From Capitulum mitella (lineage: Eukaryota > Arthropoda > Thecostraca > Pollicipedomorpha > Pollicipedidae): 64,000 nt of DNA. The notes beneath the pieces were generated by a model. That model did not search any database. It saw nothing but the letters and a program-made list of their open reading frames with translations, and was not told the DNA's origin. Position numbers and translations under genes: made by a program. The DNA is taken from the NCBI GenBank assembly GCA_030062745.1, contig CP099842.1, positions 10,919,838 to 10,983,837 on the forward strand. The letters are read 5' to 3'. Of this stretch, positions 54,601 to 60,145 are shown piece by piece; positions within the stretch are counted from its first letter, which is position 1; every line of letters starts with the position of its first letter.

Positions 54601-55869
54601 CACGCCACTCTTTACTTAGACTGTCCGTGCCAGAATGTCCCAGAGTCACTTTACCGAAAACAAAAGGTTTTGTTTTAAACATTTAAACATTTAAACATTT
54701 AAACAACAACACAAACAAAAACATTCGGCCGTCTGGTTTCCCTAAAATTTTCACAGCAGCACACCAGCATCGTTTAACTATCGCGCTGAGCGCTGCAGTC
54801 CGGCTGCAGTTCAACAGATGATCGAGCTGTATTCAACACTGCGGTATAATCGCGCTGCGAGCTCACTTGGAAATAGACGGCCTTCGACCGTTTGGCCGCC
54901 GGCCTTGGCCAGCTTGCTCCCGCCTCCGTCCCCGCCCCACCCCAAAACCCTCCCTAGGTGATCACATACGTCACAAGGCGCAGAGGTTCGTCGGACACAC
55001 CGACCGCTTTGTACGTTTGCCGCGCCGCGCATTTCAATCTCTGCCAGGCCGAAATTTCTGTTCCAATCAAAATTCTGCCAAAATTCTGGTCGAACTGAAG
55101 CCAGGACCGTTCCAGAATCACCATGAACAATTCGTCCGGAGCCGATGACTTGTTTCCCAAAACAAACCTCGGCAGATTGGTCTCCCTGAAATTCTGACGC
55201 CAGCACACGTCACTATCAATCAACAAACACGCTGTGCGCTCAAGTCCGGTTGCAGCTAAACAGGTAATCGAACTCCCCCAACACCGCTCTAAAATCGCAC
55301 TGCGCGCTCACACGAAAACAGACAACCTTCAGCATCATCAGCAAGAGAAGCTGATTTTGGGGCATAATTGGCAAAAAAACACGCACATCGCAACGTCAGA
55401 CCTTTCTTGTACGCTTAGTTTGAAACCACCACAAAGCCATTAAAGATGCGAAAACTAATGATATCAATCACCAAAACTTCCGGCTGCCCCTGATAATGAG
55501 GGCTCATGAATAGCGTTACGGCAACGACGGATGTCATTCATTGCCGCCTACTCCCGCGTCCGGAAAACACAAGCAAACAACTTTGAAGTAACAGGAACGT
55601 CTTCGCATTTTACCCAGCACCTTCAGAAACAAATACCCCATCAGTCCAACTGTCTGCACAGATCGTCCACGTGCACGACCAGAAGCCGGAACCGGGCAAG
55701 CGGCGCTATATTCCGGCCCGACAGACCCTGACGCGACTTGGGCGCGGACCGGAAGAGACAGCGGGCGGCAGCGCTCACCGGCGATGATGCTGTCCATCTG
55801 CTGCAGAGCCGTCTCCAGCATCCGGCTGGCCTCCTCGTGGTGATTGGTGTCTGCGCCGTGAGCTGCCAT
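21641..55869 (-). CDS. PPFIBP: Liprin-beta (PPFIBP family), 16 coding exons, spliced
   Basis: This is a scaffold protein of cell-matrix/synaptic active-zone complexes; family members bind liprin-alpha through the C-terminal SAM region. The joined exons (listed separately) total 2,172 nt, that is 723 residues plus stop, and every junction phase agrees. Visible order: N-terminal segment with [14 protein letters not shown] (residues ~17-31); [12 protein letters not shown] (~82); coiled coil ~107-215; basic/proline linker with SASEPNLAEAD (~313) and GIKKLFGR (~350); [14 protein letters not shown] (~380); SAM1 ~400-465; SAM2 ~470-537; SAM3 ~553-634; a basic C-tail with DDFLCPVD. These match vertebrate liprin-beta collinearly. 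The coiled coil is much shorter than in vertebrates. An alternative, longer 5' half is possible (38.9-48.0 kb). The family assignment is certain; exact first and last exons are less so. Confidence 0.95.
21780..22110. repeat. Minisatellite, ~45 bp unit, liprin-beta last intron
   Basis: About seven copies of a unit with GTCCCACCGACACCAGTCAC and AGCGGCACCCC. It occupies most of the intron between exons 15 and 16. The unit is a multiple of three, so both strands show long open frames. Confidence 0.9.
22243..22383 (-). CDS. PPFIBP: Liprin-beta exon 15
   Basis: 47 codons, phase 0 on both sides; acceptor GACGCAG, donor CCAG|GTGAGG. It encodes a basic segment ([17 protein letters not shown]) followed by DDFLCPVD. 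These correspond to the region after SAM3 in vertebrate liprin-beta (NFGNLRKKK...EEYVCPME). Two other AG dinucleotides lie close by, but the first would give an immediate stop. Confidence 0.85.
22752..22848 (-). CDS. PPFIBP: Liprin-beta exon 14
   Basis: Starts after TCACACAG and ends AAG|GTAAGA. It completes the codon begun in exon 13 and reads [18 protein letters not shown]..., ending SKIK. This matches the family's FNLLIGAEAQHQKR segment directly after SAM3. Confidence 0.93.
23319..23430 (-). CDS. PPFIBP: Liprin-beta exon 13 (end of SAM3)
   Basis: Acceptor CTGCTGCAG, donor ACCAG|GTATGT. It reads [20 protein letters not shown] and then [12 protein letters not shown], the second half of SAM3. 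The conserved GVHGxLxxxEPRF and LLRRHL words are intact. Phases 1 and 2 agree with its neighbours. Confidence 0.95.
23810..24735. repeat. Minisatellite, 36 bp unit, next to exon 12 donor
   Basis: About 25 copies of a unit with GGCGGTCCTGAGGCAGGATC and AGCTGAACCCCTGAGT. Copies at 24,180-24,720 are nearly uniform, while those below 24,170 are more diverged and include GCGCCCC/ACTCAG variants. The array starts about 20 bases inside the intron. Because 36 is a multiple of three, several frames stay open (12-residue periodic peptide such as [12 protein letters not shown]). I regard it as intronic. Confidence 0.95.
24749..24917 (-). CDS. PPFIBP: Liprin-beta exon 12 (start of SAM3)
   Basis: Acceptor CTGCCGCGCAG, donor GGCTCAG|GTGCGT. 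It encodes [15 protein letters not shown] and then [20 protein letters not shown] followed by NMRGSG, almost the family consensus for the linker and first helices of SAM3. Phase 0 in, phase 1 out. Confidence 0.97.
24975..25200. repeat. Minisatellite, ~32 bp unit
   Basis: Diverging copies of CAGTCTCCGGACAGCTGCG followed by ACACAGCAACAG, in the intron between exons 11 and 12, ending about 55 bases from the exon 12 acceptor. Regular in the first half and degenerate towards 25,200. Confidence 0.85.
25395..25646 (-). CDS. PPFIBP: Liprin-beta exon 11 (end of SAM1, SAM2)
   Basis: 84 codons, phase 0 at both ends; acceptor GTGCCTTCAG, donor ATCCAG|GTGAGC. It starts [12 protein letters not shown] (last helix of SAM1). 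It then has [35 protein letters not shown] and [17 protein letters not shown], which is SAM2. All are strongly conserved liprin-beta words. Confidence 0.97.
26150..26430. repeat. Tandem array, 50 bp period, at exon 10 donor
   Basis: Units start at about 26,281, 26,331 and 26,381 with the words GTACCCACCCTGAGTCCCAG and CTCCTGTCAGTACCTTCCTG. On the minus strand each reads GAGCTGGGACTCAGG|GTGGGTAC. The exon end itself is GAGCTGGGACTCAAG|GTGCGTAC, so the units are diverged copies of the exon 10 donor region. Confidence 0.8.
26431..26593 (-). CDS. PPFIBP: Liprin-beta exon 10 (SAM1)
   Basis: It reads [20 protein letters not shown] and onwards to [11 protein letters not shown], the first SAM domain (family: PFAxW...ELEKELGIK). 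The donor is CTCAAG|GTGCGT. The acceptor used here (CGACAGCAG|A) gives correct phase with exon 9. It is weak in pyrimidines and is one copy of a repeated sequence, so the exact base is less sure than the exon. Confidence 0.93.
26594..27070. repeat. Minisatellite, 50 bp unit, at exon 10 acceptor
   Basis: About nine copies of a unit with CACAGTCTGCTGTCGGCACA and CAGGCGGCGACCAGTCGGCA, period exactly 50 over much of its length. Read on the minus strand every unit contains GCCGACAGCAG|ACTGTGGCG, identical to the acceptor and first bases of exon 10. The 394-codon plus-strand frame over it comes from the repeat. Confidence 0.95.
27670..27798 (-). CDS. PPFIBP: Liprin-beta exon 9
   Basis: Acceptor GGCCGCAG, donor GACGA|GTGAGT. 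It reads [34 protein letters not shown], then GGEKARDDE. The EF[RK][14 protein letters not shown] motif is diagnostic of liprin-beta. Phase 2 in and out. Confidence 0.96.
28193..28301 (-). CDS. PPFIBP: Liprin-beta exon 8
   Basis: Acceptor GTTGTTCCCAG, donor CGGAAG|GTGGGG. It encodes [18 protein letters not shown] followed by [18 protein letters not shown]. The family counterpart is PPPSP...RGIMKLFGK. The junction with exon 7 gives SASEPNLAEAD, matching vertebrate SASAPNLAETE, which confirms both exons. Confidence 0.93.
29144..29330 (-). CDS. PPFIBP: Liprin-beta exon 7
   Basis: Acceptor CTCGGTTTCAG, donor AATCTAG|GTGACG; 62 codons plus one base. It is alanine/arginine-rich and ends [20 protein letters not shown] then SEPNL, matching the family's SFGRGFFKIKSNKRTASAPNL region. 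The first half ([15 protein letters not shown]...) has no clear counterpart. Confidence 0.88.
30390..30503 (-). CDS. PPFIBP: Liprin-beta exon 6
   Basis: Acceptor GTACGCTGCAG, donor CTCAAC|GTGAGT; 38 codons, phase 0 at both ends. It reads [37 protein letters not shown]: a proline-rich linker with a PxxP stretch like that before SASAPNL in vertebrates. Homology is weak, but splice signals and phase are good. Confidence 0.75.
30700..31241. repeat. Minisatellite, ~40 bp unit, at exon 5 donor
   Basis: Degenerate copies of GTCAACAGCCACCTGTCACA followed by CAGATCACCCACCGGCC. On the minus strand each better-preserved unit reads GGCCGGTGGGTGATCTGTGT. The exon 5 donor region is AGCCGGTGGGTGATCTTTGT, so the real donor is the terminal member of the array. 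Confidence 0.85.
31242..31409 (-). CDS. PPFIBP: Liprin-beta exon 5 (coiled coil, second part)
   Basis: 56 codons, phase 0; acceptor CTCTCCCGCAG, donor CAGCCG|GTGGGT. It reads [20 protein letters not shown], then [20 protein letters not shown], then [10 protein letters not shown]. The heptad pattern and the word LQQELLxRSSxETQKLE are those of the liprin-beta coiled coil. The following family coiled-coil segments are absent. Confidence 0.95.
31920..32099 (-). CDS. PPFIBP: Liprin-beta exon 4 (coiled coil, first part)
   Basis: 60 codons, phase 0; acceptor GGCCGTTCCAG, donor CAAAAG|GTGAAC. It reads [20 protein letters not shown], then [20 protein letters not shown], a near match to family ERLxRLExDKESLVLQVSVLTDQ. 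This is the exon on which both proposed 5' halves (52.7-55.9 kb, and 38.9-48.0 kb) could converge. Confidence 0.96.
33958..34225. repeat. Tandem repeat, ~96 bp unit, about 3 copies
   Basis: Copies start near 33,965, 34,061 and 34,156 with ACCTAACGCATTA and share CGATGCCGACTCCATAGATC and GACATGTCAGGTAG. Intronic. Confidence 0.93.
34240..34735. repeat. Minisatellite, ~24 bp unit
   Basis: About twenty variants of GACAGCTGACACCTCTGCTC AGG. Intronic, with irregular period and frequent substitutions. Not attached to any exon that I see. Confidence 0.9.
36110..36670. mobile_element. AT-rich insertion-like block in the GC-rich intron
   Basis: It starts with TTAAACCCTCGCC and contains G-runs and AGGTCA half-sites (CCTAGGTCAGGTCA, TCTTAGGTCACTGG). 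Near its end, TACTGACGTCATAGCTCGGT resembles a word in copy A (about 455-490). It may be a distant relative of the 1.1 kb interspersed repeat, or a different element of similar composition. Boundaries are approximate. Confidence 0.45.
37660..37890. repeat. Minisatellite, 30 bp unit, recent
   Basis: Eight units of CCGCAGAGGACAGCAGACAA CGCCGGCTCT type, at least three adjacent ones identical. Copies towards 37,890 diverge. The period is a multiple of three, hence open frames on both strands. Confidence 0.95.
38886..39412 (-). CDS. Candidate exon C: proline/tyrosine-rich, with RS-like stretch
   Basis: Acceptor TGTCACCGCCAG with a branch-like TTCTAAA 24 bases upstream; donor CCTTACAAG|GTGGGC. 527 nt, entering in phase 1 and leaving in phase 0. 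It encodes [37 protein letters not shown] with polyproline, [18 protein letters not shown], a Cys cluster (CGPCPCCEP) and [18 protein letters not shown]. No named domain recognised. Its donor phase fits liprin-beta exon 4, and candidate exon D fits upstream. An acceptor at 39,433 is a second option. Confidence 0.6.
40258..40392 (-). CDS. Candidate exon D: Ser/Thr-rich
   Basis: A good pyrimidine tract and acceptor (CTCTGCGTCTGACAG), donor AACAGCGAAG|GTGCCT; 135 nt, phase 1 in and out. It reads [18 protein letters not shown], then [24 protein letters not shown]. The composition is that of a coding exon rather than GC-rich noise. Its phase matches candidate C downstream and the proposed donor of B upstream. 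Product unknown. Confidence 0.55.
41147..41381 (-). CDS. Candidate exon B: acidic/Ser-rich then basic
   Basis: Acceptor CCCGAGGCAG in phase 0, which fits the donor of candidate A. It reads [13 protein letters not shown], then [40 protein letters not shown], and [11 protein letters not shown]. The donor (AGTCGG|GTCTGT) is weak; if it is not used, the frame ends two codons later at a TAG (41,139-41,141) and this would be a terminal exon. Product unknown. Confidence 0.5.
42215..42705. repeat. Minisatellite, ~57 bp unit
   Basis: About eight copies of CTGTCTCTGAGTCAGTCTGT, TCTGACCAGCTGACCTGAGT, GATCTCTGTAACAGCAG. On the minus strand it stays open, with a 19-residue periodic peptide. Not linked to an exon. 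Confidence 0.93.
44087..45215 (+). mobile_element. Interspersed non-coding repeat, copy B (most complete)
   Basis: It begins TTTAACCCTATTCCCGGCAG with a G11 run and ends near ATCGATTGCCGTTTGTTCGA. It is collinear with copy A (reverse) and copy C (direct). It is much more AT-rich than the intron around it. It contains many AGGTCA words: AGGTCAGGTCAAGGTCA at 44,435-44,451, and at 44,743-44,755 two AGGTCA half-sites one base apart. No coding capacity; class unknown. Confidence 0.85.
44743..44755 (+). promoter_or_regulatory. DR1-type pair of AGGTCA half-sites
   Basis: AGGTCA A AGGTCA is the textbook direct repeat with one-base spacing bound by RXR-type nuclear receptors. It sits in copy B of the interspersed repeat, with further half-sites at 44,722 and 44,733. 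It is altered in copies A and C. Binding is inferred only. Confidence 0.4.
47287..48045 (-). CDS. Candidate exon A: ATG-containing proline/alanine-rich exon
   Basis: 253 codons from an ATG in an ideal context (GCCGCCGCCATGGCC) to the strong donor TGCAAG|GTCAGT, phase 0. It reads [59 protein letters not shown], then a Pro-rich stretch, [20 protein letters not shown] and [14 protein letters not shown]. The helical and acidic segments amid low-complexity sequence look protein-like. It may be the first exon of an alternative liprin-beta transcript or of a nested gene. A phase-0 acceptor near 48,100 (GGGCGCAG) would also allow joining to liprin-beta exon 3. No domain recognised. Confidence 0.6.
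48046..49091. other. Intron between calaxin and candidate exon A
   Basis: The minus-strand frame of candidate A stays open up to 48,441, but without exon-like content beyond about 48,100. From 48,450 on there is nothing I can assign. No canonical AATAAA for calaxin is visible on the minus strand. Confidence 0.5.
49092..49724 (-). CDS. EFCAB1: Calaxin-like EF-hand protein (EFCAB1), intronless
   Basis: This is a calcium sensor of the outer arm dynein in motile cilia and flagella. The 210-codon intact frame is the length of vertebrate calaxin (about 211) and aligns throughout. Diagnostic words are [57 protein letters not shown] and [13 protein letters not shown] loops are at residues 75-86 ([12 protein letters not shown]), 111-122 ([12 protein letters not shown]) and 156-167 ([12 protein letters not shown]). 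The second loop has Arg instead of Gly at position 6. It lies inside liprin-beta intron 3 on the same strand and has no intron, suggesting a retrocopy or secondary intron loss. Intact reading and conserved loops argue for function. Expression from its own promoter is inferred. Confidence 0.93.
   Translation of the reverse strand: MALIGSKKTQNQMLDILIKATHFNRNEIEALLLMFKKTLRPKMDKLDRSKFRDVLHNTFDMTDDMLMDRVFRVFDKDNDGLISAEEWVTGLSVFLRGTLQERIDYCFAVYDFNGDRSLARDEVYHLLKNSVMKNPQEEDPEEGVRDLIDLVMKKLDVNHDGFVSFDDYEATVKMEPLLLEVFGPCLPQQESLETFLTTFVEPKRTPGYEG
49725..51934. other. Intron 3, upstream of calaxin
   Basis: No exon recognised. The calaxin promoter should lie in the first few hundred bases after 49,724 (minus strand), but I see no convincing TATA box. 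The sequence is moderately AT-rich to about 51.6 kb. Confidence 0.5.
51935..52712. repeat. Minisatellite, 57 bp unit, next to exon 3 donor
   Basis: About thirteen copies of GAGGCTGGCTGGTGTGGGTA, CCGGCAACCGTCCATGCCCC, ACACGTCCTCCTCCTGT. Copies at 52,330-52,580 are nearly identical and those below 52,250 diverged. The array begins about ten bases inside the intron. Since 57 is a multiple of three, the exon 3 frame reads on through it for a long way. Confidence 0.95.
52722..52829 (-). CDS. PPFIBP: Liprin-beta exon 3
   Basis: 36 codons, phase 0; acceptor CGGATTTCAG, donor CGACAG|GTCAGT. It reads [20 protein letters not shown] then [16 protein letters not shown]. It matches the family segment DSTAETLVEWLQSQMTN just before the coiled coil, and with exon 4 the spacing equals that of vertebrate liprin-beta within one residue. 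Confidence 0.92.
53427..53536 (-). CDS. PPFIBP: Liprin-beta exon 2
   Basis: Acceptor GCTGTGTTACAG, donor TCCACG|GTCAGT; phase 1 in, phase 0 out. It reads [20 protein letters not shown] then [16 protein letters not shown]. It fills the position of the family's short leucine-rich segment between the N-terminal helix and the TWL motif. Sequence similarity is low; phases and splice sites are excellent. Confidence 0.82.
53537..53845. repeat. Minisatellite, ~46 bp unit, at exon 2 acceptor
   Basis: About seven copies of CAGCTCCAGCTCTGTACCTG, TAACACAGCAGAGGTCACAT, ACCAG. Read on the minus strand each unit has the form CTGCTGTGTTACAG|GTACAGAGCTGGAGCTG, the same as the exon 2 acceptor and first exon bases. 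The copy at the exon is the last unit. Confidence 0.93.
53846..55778. other. Liprin-beta intron 1 (remainder)
   Basis: No exon recognised. Two perfect TGACGTCA palindromes lie at 54,048-54,055 and 54,083-54,090. A TA/TTG/ATC microsatellite cluster lies at 54,285-54,408. Confidence 0.55.
55779..55869 (-). CDS. PPFIBP: Liprin-beta exon 1 (start codon)
   Basis: The ATG at 55,867-55,869 has G at -3 and +4. It reads [30 protein letters not shown], ending GCCG|GTGAGC (phase 1). The vertebrate start region is SDASDMLAAALEQMDGIIAG, so the N-terminus is nearly in register. The frame is open upstream, but CAAACCCAG|CGCG just before the ATG looks like an acceptor, so a 5' untranslated exon probably lies further upstream. 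Confidence 0.9.
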
Positions 55870-55895
55870 CGCGCTGGGTTTGTCGCCGCGGCGAG

Positions 55896-56055
55896 ACCCA
55901 CCGCCGTACACCATCTGGAGCCGCCTCTGAGCCGACACTCACTGCCGGCGACGGTCGGCGTTACACAGAATACAGACCCACCGCCGTCCACCATCTGGAG
56001 CCGCCTCTGAACCGACACTCACTGCCGGCGACGGTCGACGTCACACAGAATACAA
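55896..56055. repeat. 80-bp tandem duplication just upstream of the liprin-beta start
   Basis: Two copies (55,896-55,975 and 55,976-56,055) share ACCCACCGCCGT, ACCATCTGGAGCCGCCTCTG and CGACACTCACTGCCGGCGAC. On the minus strand each carries a perfect GTGAGT (55,937-55,942 and 56,017-56,022). Each could end a short 5' untranslated exon. Confidence 0.9.
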
Positions 56056-57784
56056 CTCTCCACGTAACACGATTTAAGACCTTCAGGTTGAGACTCACTG
56101 ATTTCACACGGAAGAATGCAATCTAGTTGAAAGTACAACCACCATGGCGTGGTTACGCCCATTACCTCGACTTGAGACATACTACGACGGAGACCAAGTA
56201 GTTCATTGGAACAGATTACAACATCATGGGCGACATCACGTTTGCGTAAAATGGCAAATTCGGTGGCGAATATTACACGAAGGCAACAACTCTTCCGGAG
56301 AAGGACTTAATTTTCCAGAGGAAGATAGCGTTCCACAAGGGAAGTAGAGGGAAAAGGCAGCATGATAAAATGTTGGAAATCACTTAACCATCGTCAGTAT
56401 TTGCCACTTGGCTGCCTTCGGCAACAAAGTGGGATGTTAGTACGACCCCCTCCCCTCCTCATCAACCACTTTCAAACCTGGAAAGATAAAGCAATGAAAC
56501 AAAACGAACAGGTAACTTGCAACTTGTAGAACATGTCATATATCTAAACGGTAATACCCCCTTTGACCCCCATAAAGCATTGACCTCACAGATAACCTCA
56601 AAGGAGATCACGTCAGTGGATTCTCGTTTCCACTGGATCCCGCGGGACCTAACCTGAAGGAGGCTACTGAGGAGCTCAGAAGACATCTGAATAGGAAATG
56701 AATCTAATGTTACCACGCAACCCAACGCTTATGATTATTTCAAGACCCGTCTGAGGGCAATACAACGTCAAAAAGCCTAATCATGATAACGATCTACCAC
56801 GAACTCAGCCCAAGTCAAAACCCAAGCGAAACGGTAAATGACATCATGGGTAACATCCGTACACACCGGTTAAGGCTACGGACCGTAAGACACCTAAATC
56901 TTTTGCTATACGACGGCGCCAGTTGCCATATCGTGCTTTGTTCATGGCATGCCCTCGACCGAGGGGCCATTAGTCAGTGACTTGTCCATATATTTACCCC
57001 TAATTTCCAGAGAGTACATAACAAGGCCTCGTTGCCCAGAGTTCTAAAGCAACCAAAGCTGTCGTTGTTGGATAACTTGCGCTAAGGCTCGGGGGCTGCA
57101 CTGACCATCTCCTGTCCTGGCGAGAGCTAAAAAGCATTTTTGCATAGAATGTCACCAGGCGAAAGAATGAATGTCACACCCGTCTTGGGGAAGGGCATCA
57201 CACAACGTCATTTTTAATGCACAGGTTCCGAAGACGATGCATTCCGTCTTGGCATCCCCAACGAACTTAGCTAGAGCTTTCGAAAACAAAATATTCGTGG
57301 TGATTCCCTAGCACGGGCTACGTTATACGGGTTACGGGTTAGGTTACATCAGTTAAGATGTTACGCACTGGAAGTCAAGCGAGGTCAGTCACCAGCGTGG
57401 AAATGTACCAATAAAATCACGTGAACAGTTAGTGACAAGAGCATCTGACACTGCACAGAAAAACCGGATGTGGCAAAACGTCAAGAAGTGAAGATACGCA
57501 CACCAAATACGATGAAAATGTCCCTTGTGAGCCACGTATACGAAACCAAACCGTCGCATCTGTCAGAAGAACTCGACAAGACGACCTCAACGCACGTCCG
57601 CGGGGATGCAGCTGAGGGGTCGACAGGCTCGGCCGAGTATCAATGGCGACACAATCCGTGTCGGACACACGGCTGCGGCGGCCGGCCGCTCGGCACTGGC
57701 CTGGCCCGCCGGCCCGGCGCACATTAACGGCTTCCGGGCGCCGACGCCCCTCCAGATGTGCCGCACCGGATCCCAATTACGTCC
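56056..57784. other. Upstream flank of liprin-beta, no gene seen
   Basis: Probable 5' flank and promoter-proximal DNA of the minus-strand gene. It includes an AT-moderate stretch at 56.1-57.5 kb without exon-like frames. Nothing specific can be assigned. Confidence 0.5.
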
Positions 57785-58150
57785 GACGGCCGGGGCCACG
57801 GCTGACAGATCTCTGCCCGGACGCCGGCCGGCTGAGATTTCTGCCCGAGCGACAGCCGGAGGAGATCTCTGCCCGGGCGCCGGCCGGCTGAGATTTCTGC
57901 CCGAACGACGGCCGGCTGAGATCTCTTCCCGGGCGACGGTCGGCTGAGATTTCTGCCCGGGCGACGGTCGGCTGAGATCTCTGCCCGGGCGACGGTCGGC
58001 TAAGATCTCTGCCCGGGTGACGGTCGGACAAGATCTCTGCCAGGGCGCTGGCCGCTGAGATTTCTGCCCGAGCGACGGCCGGCTGAGATCTCTGCCCAGG
58101 CGACGGTCGGCTGAGATCTCTGCCCGAGCGACGACCGGACAAGACGTTCT
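57785..58150. repeat. Minisatellite, 28 bp unit
   Basis: About thirteen copies of GAGATCTCTGCCCGGGCGAC GGTCGGCT with frequent single changes. Not a multiple of three. The minus-strand 254-codon frame over it encodes only repeat-derived arginine/proline-rich peptide. Confidence 0.93.
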
Positions 58151-59040
58151 CTCCCCATTCGGCGCTCCGGTGGGCCGGGAAAGGGGAGGGTCACGCGGGG
58201 ACGGTCGGAGTACGCCGGAGATAGGGCCGGCGAAAATGCCGGCACCAATTCGGGCGGCGCCGCGTTGGCAGGCCTGGGGTGGGGGAGAGGGGATGACGAG
58301 CGCAGACGCCGGCACATCGACCTCATCGCCCGGGTAACACCAGCAGCGCAATGGAAAACGAAACCGGTGCCGGAACAGGAGCGCACCAGGGCTGTGTCGA
58401 GCAACGAGATCAGTTCAGCCTCTGTCAGCTCGGCACATGGCTACGTCTCCTCTCCGATATCTAAGTCTCGGATATACATCGCACGGCGCAATTTCCGAAT
58501 GCAACACATACTGAGCCTCGCCGGCCGCGGGGAAAGGACAGGGGGTGGCATTCCCGTACCTTTTGTTTTGATTGCCGGCAAAAAGCTTGTCTCAAGAACA
58601 CGAAATTTACAGTAGCCGAGCTATCGAACTTTCAGCATCTTTTTAACTAACAAAACAGAACAAAAAAACAACAACAAAAAAGCGCACGTTCATATATCAG
58701 ACCATCAAGCTAGGACGCCTTTTTCCAACGCCGTTTTTCTCTTGCAAGCCGTTTTTCTTGGTCTGACACAAGATCTCTGACAGGCATTTTTAAAGCCGAT
58801 ATTTTCTTTATTCTCGGCCCACGTCATGAGTGTGTCACAAGACCAGTCTTGTGGTACACTACAAAAGGTCAGGTTACGAGCACCGAAGACCATATTGCTA
58901 CCTTCTATCACGCGCGTGATTGTGTATAACCTGGCCAGACTGCAGCATAAAAACTCGAAAAAAACATCCAGCTAAGATCACTGAAGGTATTGCGTACGTG
59001 TTCAGCTTTGCAGCGGCCTAATACAGCGTGCCTACTCGGA
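58151..59040. other. End of CpG-rich domain, no gene seen
   Basis: Base composition falls from CpG-rich to AT-richer at about 58.6 kb. No supported feature. Confidence 0.5.
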
Positions 59041-60145
59041 TTAACCCTATGCCCGTATTGGGGGGGGGGGGGCTTCAGAAGCCCTCCGTTTTTTTGTTTG
59101 CCGTTTCCAAGGTTAATGAAGCAGCTTCACGGAACCTCGCTACTTTATTCTTCCTACGTATTATGTCAAATTTTGTAATTTTACTTTGTTTAAGGACAGA
59201 GCCCAAAACACGTTTTCGGGAGACACCTCAGGCGATTTTTGGCACTGCTGAAGATGAAATAAAAAGGACCACCGAAAGCACAGTTTTGCAGGAAAAACTT
59301 AAAACATTATGACTGTAAAGGAAAATAACTGGGCAAACATATAAAGGCATTTTTGTCGATCTTCTGACGTCACTTCACAAGACCAGGTGAAGTCAAAACT
59401 TGATTTTATATCAATTTTTGACGTCAACTTCTTAAATAACAAGATTGGATTATATGTAGTTATAGCAGTGTTCTCTAACTGATTCAATTTCCAGGTCGAT
59501 ATCAGGTCGAGTCATAAGGCATAACCTAAAATGTCCGCGCGCCTACCCTATATCACGACGCTCATAAACAGGAATTCTAGAAATATAGCCGAATAAAATG
59601 ACTGGAGTCGTTTCCAAACACTACGAAATGGACTACAAACCTATTTAATGTGACTATGAGGCTATCCGAGGTCATCTGAGGCCGAAGGCCGTTAACTGAC
59701 CTCATCAACATGCGACCATGACAGTTACCCCCTTTTGAATGCTCCTACCACCGCCTGTGCGACATCATACGAGTAATGCAATATTATTTTTATTTCTGAA
59801 GCACGGAATGCTAGAAAAAAATACCTAAAAAATATTCTGACCCTTGTTTAATCAGTTACAAAAATATTGCTCCCATTTTCAAACCCTGTGAATGCCCACG
59901 AATTTTCTCAAAGTTCTAAAGCTATGGGCTAAAACGAAAATTGCATCGACTGGTTGTCGATTCATTCCAACTACATTAAAATCGGCCCATAAACATCGGA
60001 ATTAAAACGAAAAAAATACTCCCTTCTAGCCTTTCTGCCCTCGTTATCCACCCCTACCAGATTTTTAAAACTCCTTTTCTTGAAATGTAGTTAGCACCAT
60101 GGCGGACCGATTGCCGTTTATTGCGATCAAATCGGCAGGGTAATT
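59041..60145 (+). mobile_element. Interspersed non-coding repeat, copy C (diverged)
   Basis: It begins TTAACCCTATGCCCGTATTG with a G12 run and follows copy B segment by segment (GCAGCTTCACGGAACCTCG; GACACCTCAGGCGATTTTTG; CCTAAAATGTCCGCGCGCCT; TGAATGCCCACGAATTTTCT) to GACCGATTGCCGTTTATTGC. It is more diverged from A and B than they are from each other. The DR1 motif of copy B is lost here. Confidence 0.8.

Noticed and set aside
57587..58351. 254-codon minus-strand frame
   Set aside because: It translates the 28-bp minisatellite and flanking GC-rich DNA; no domain.
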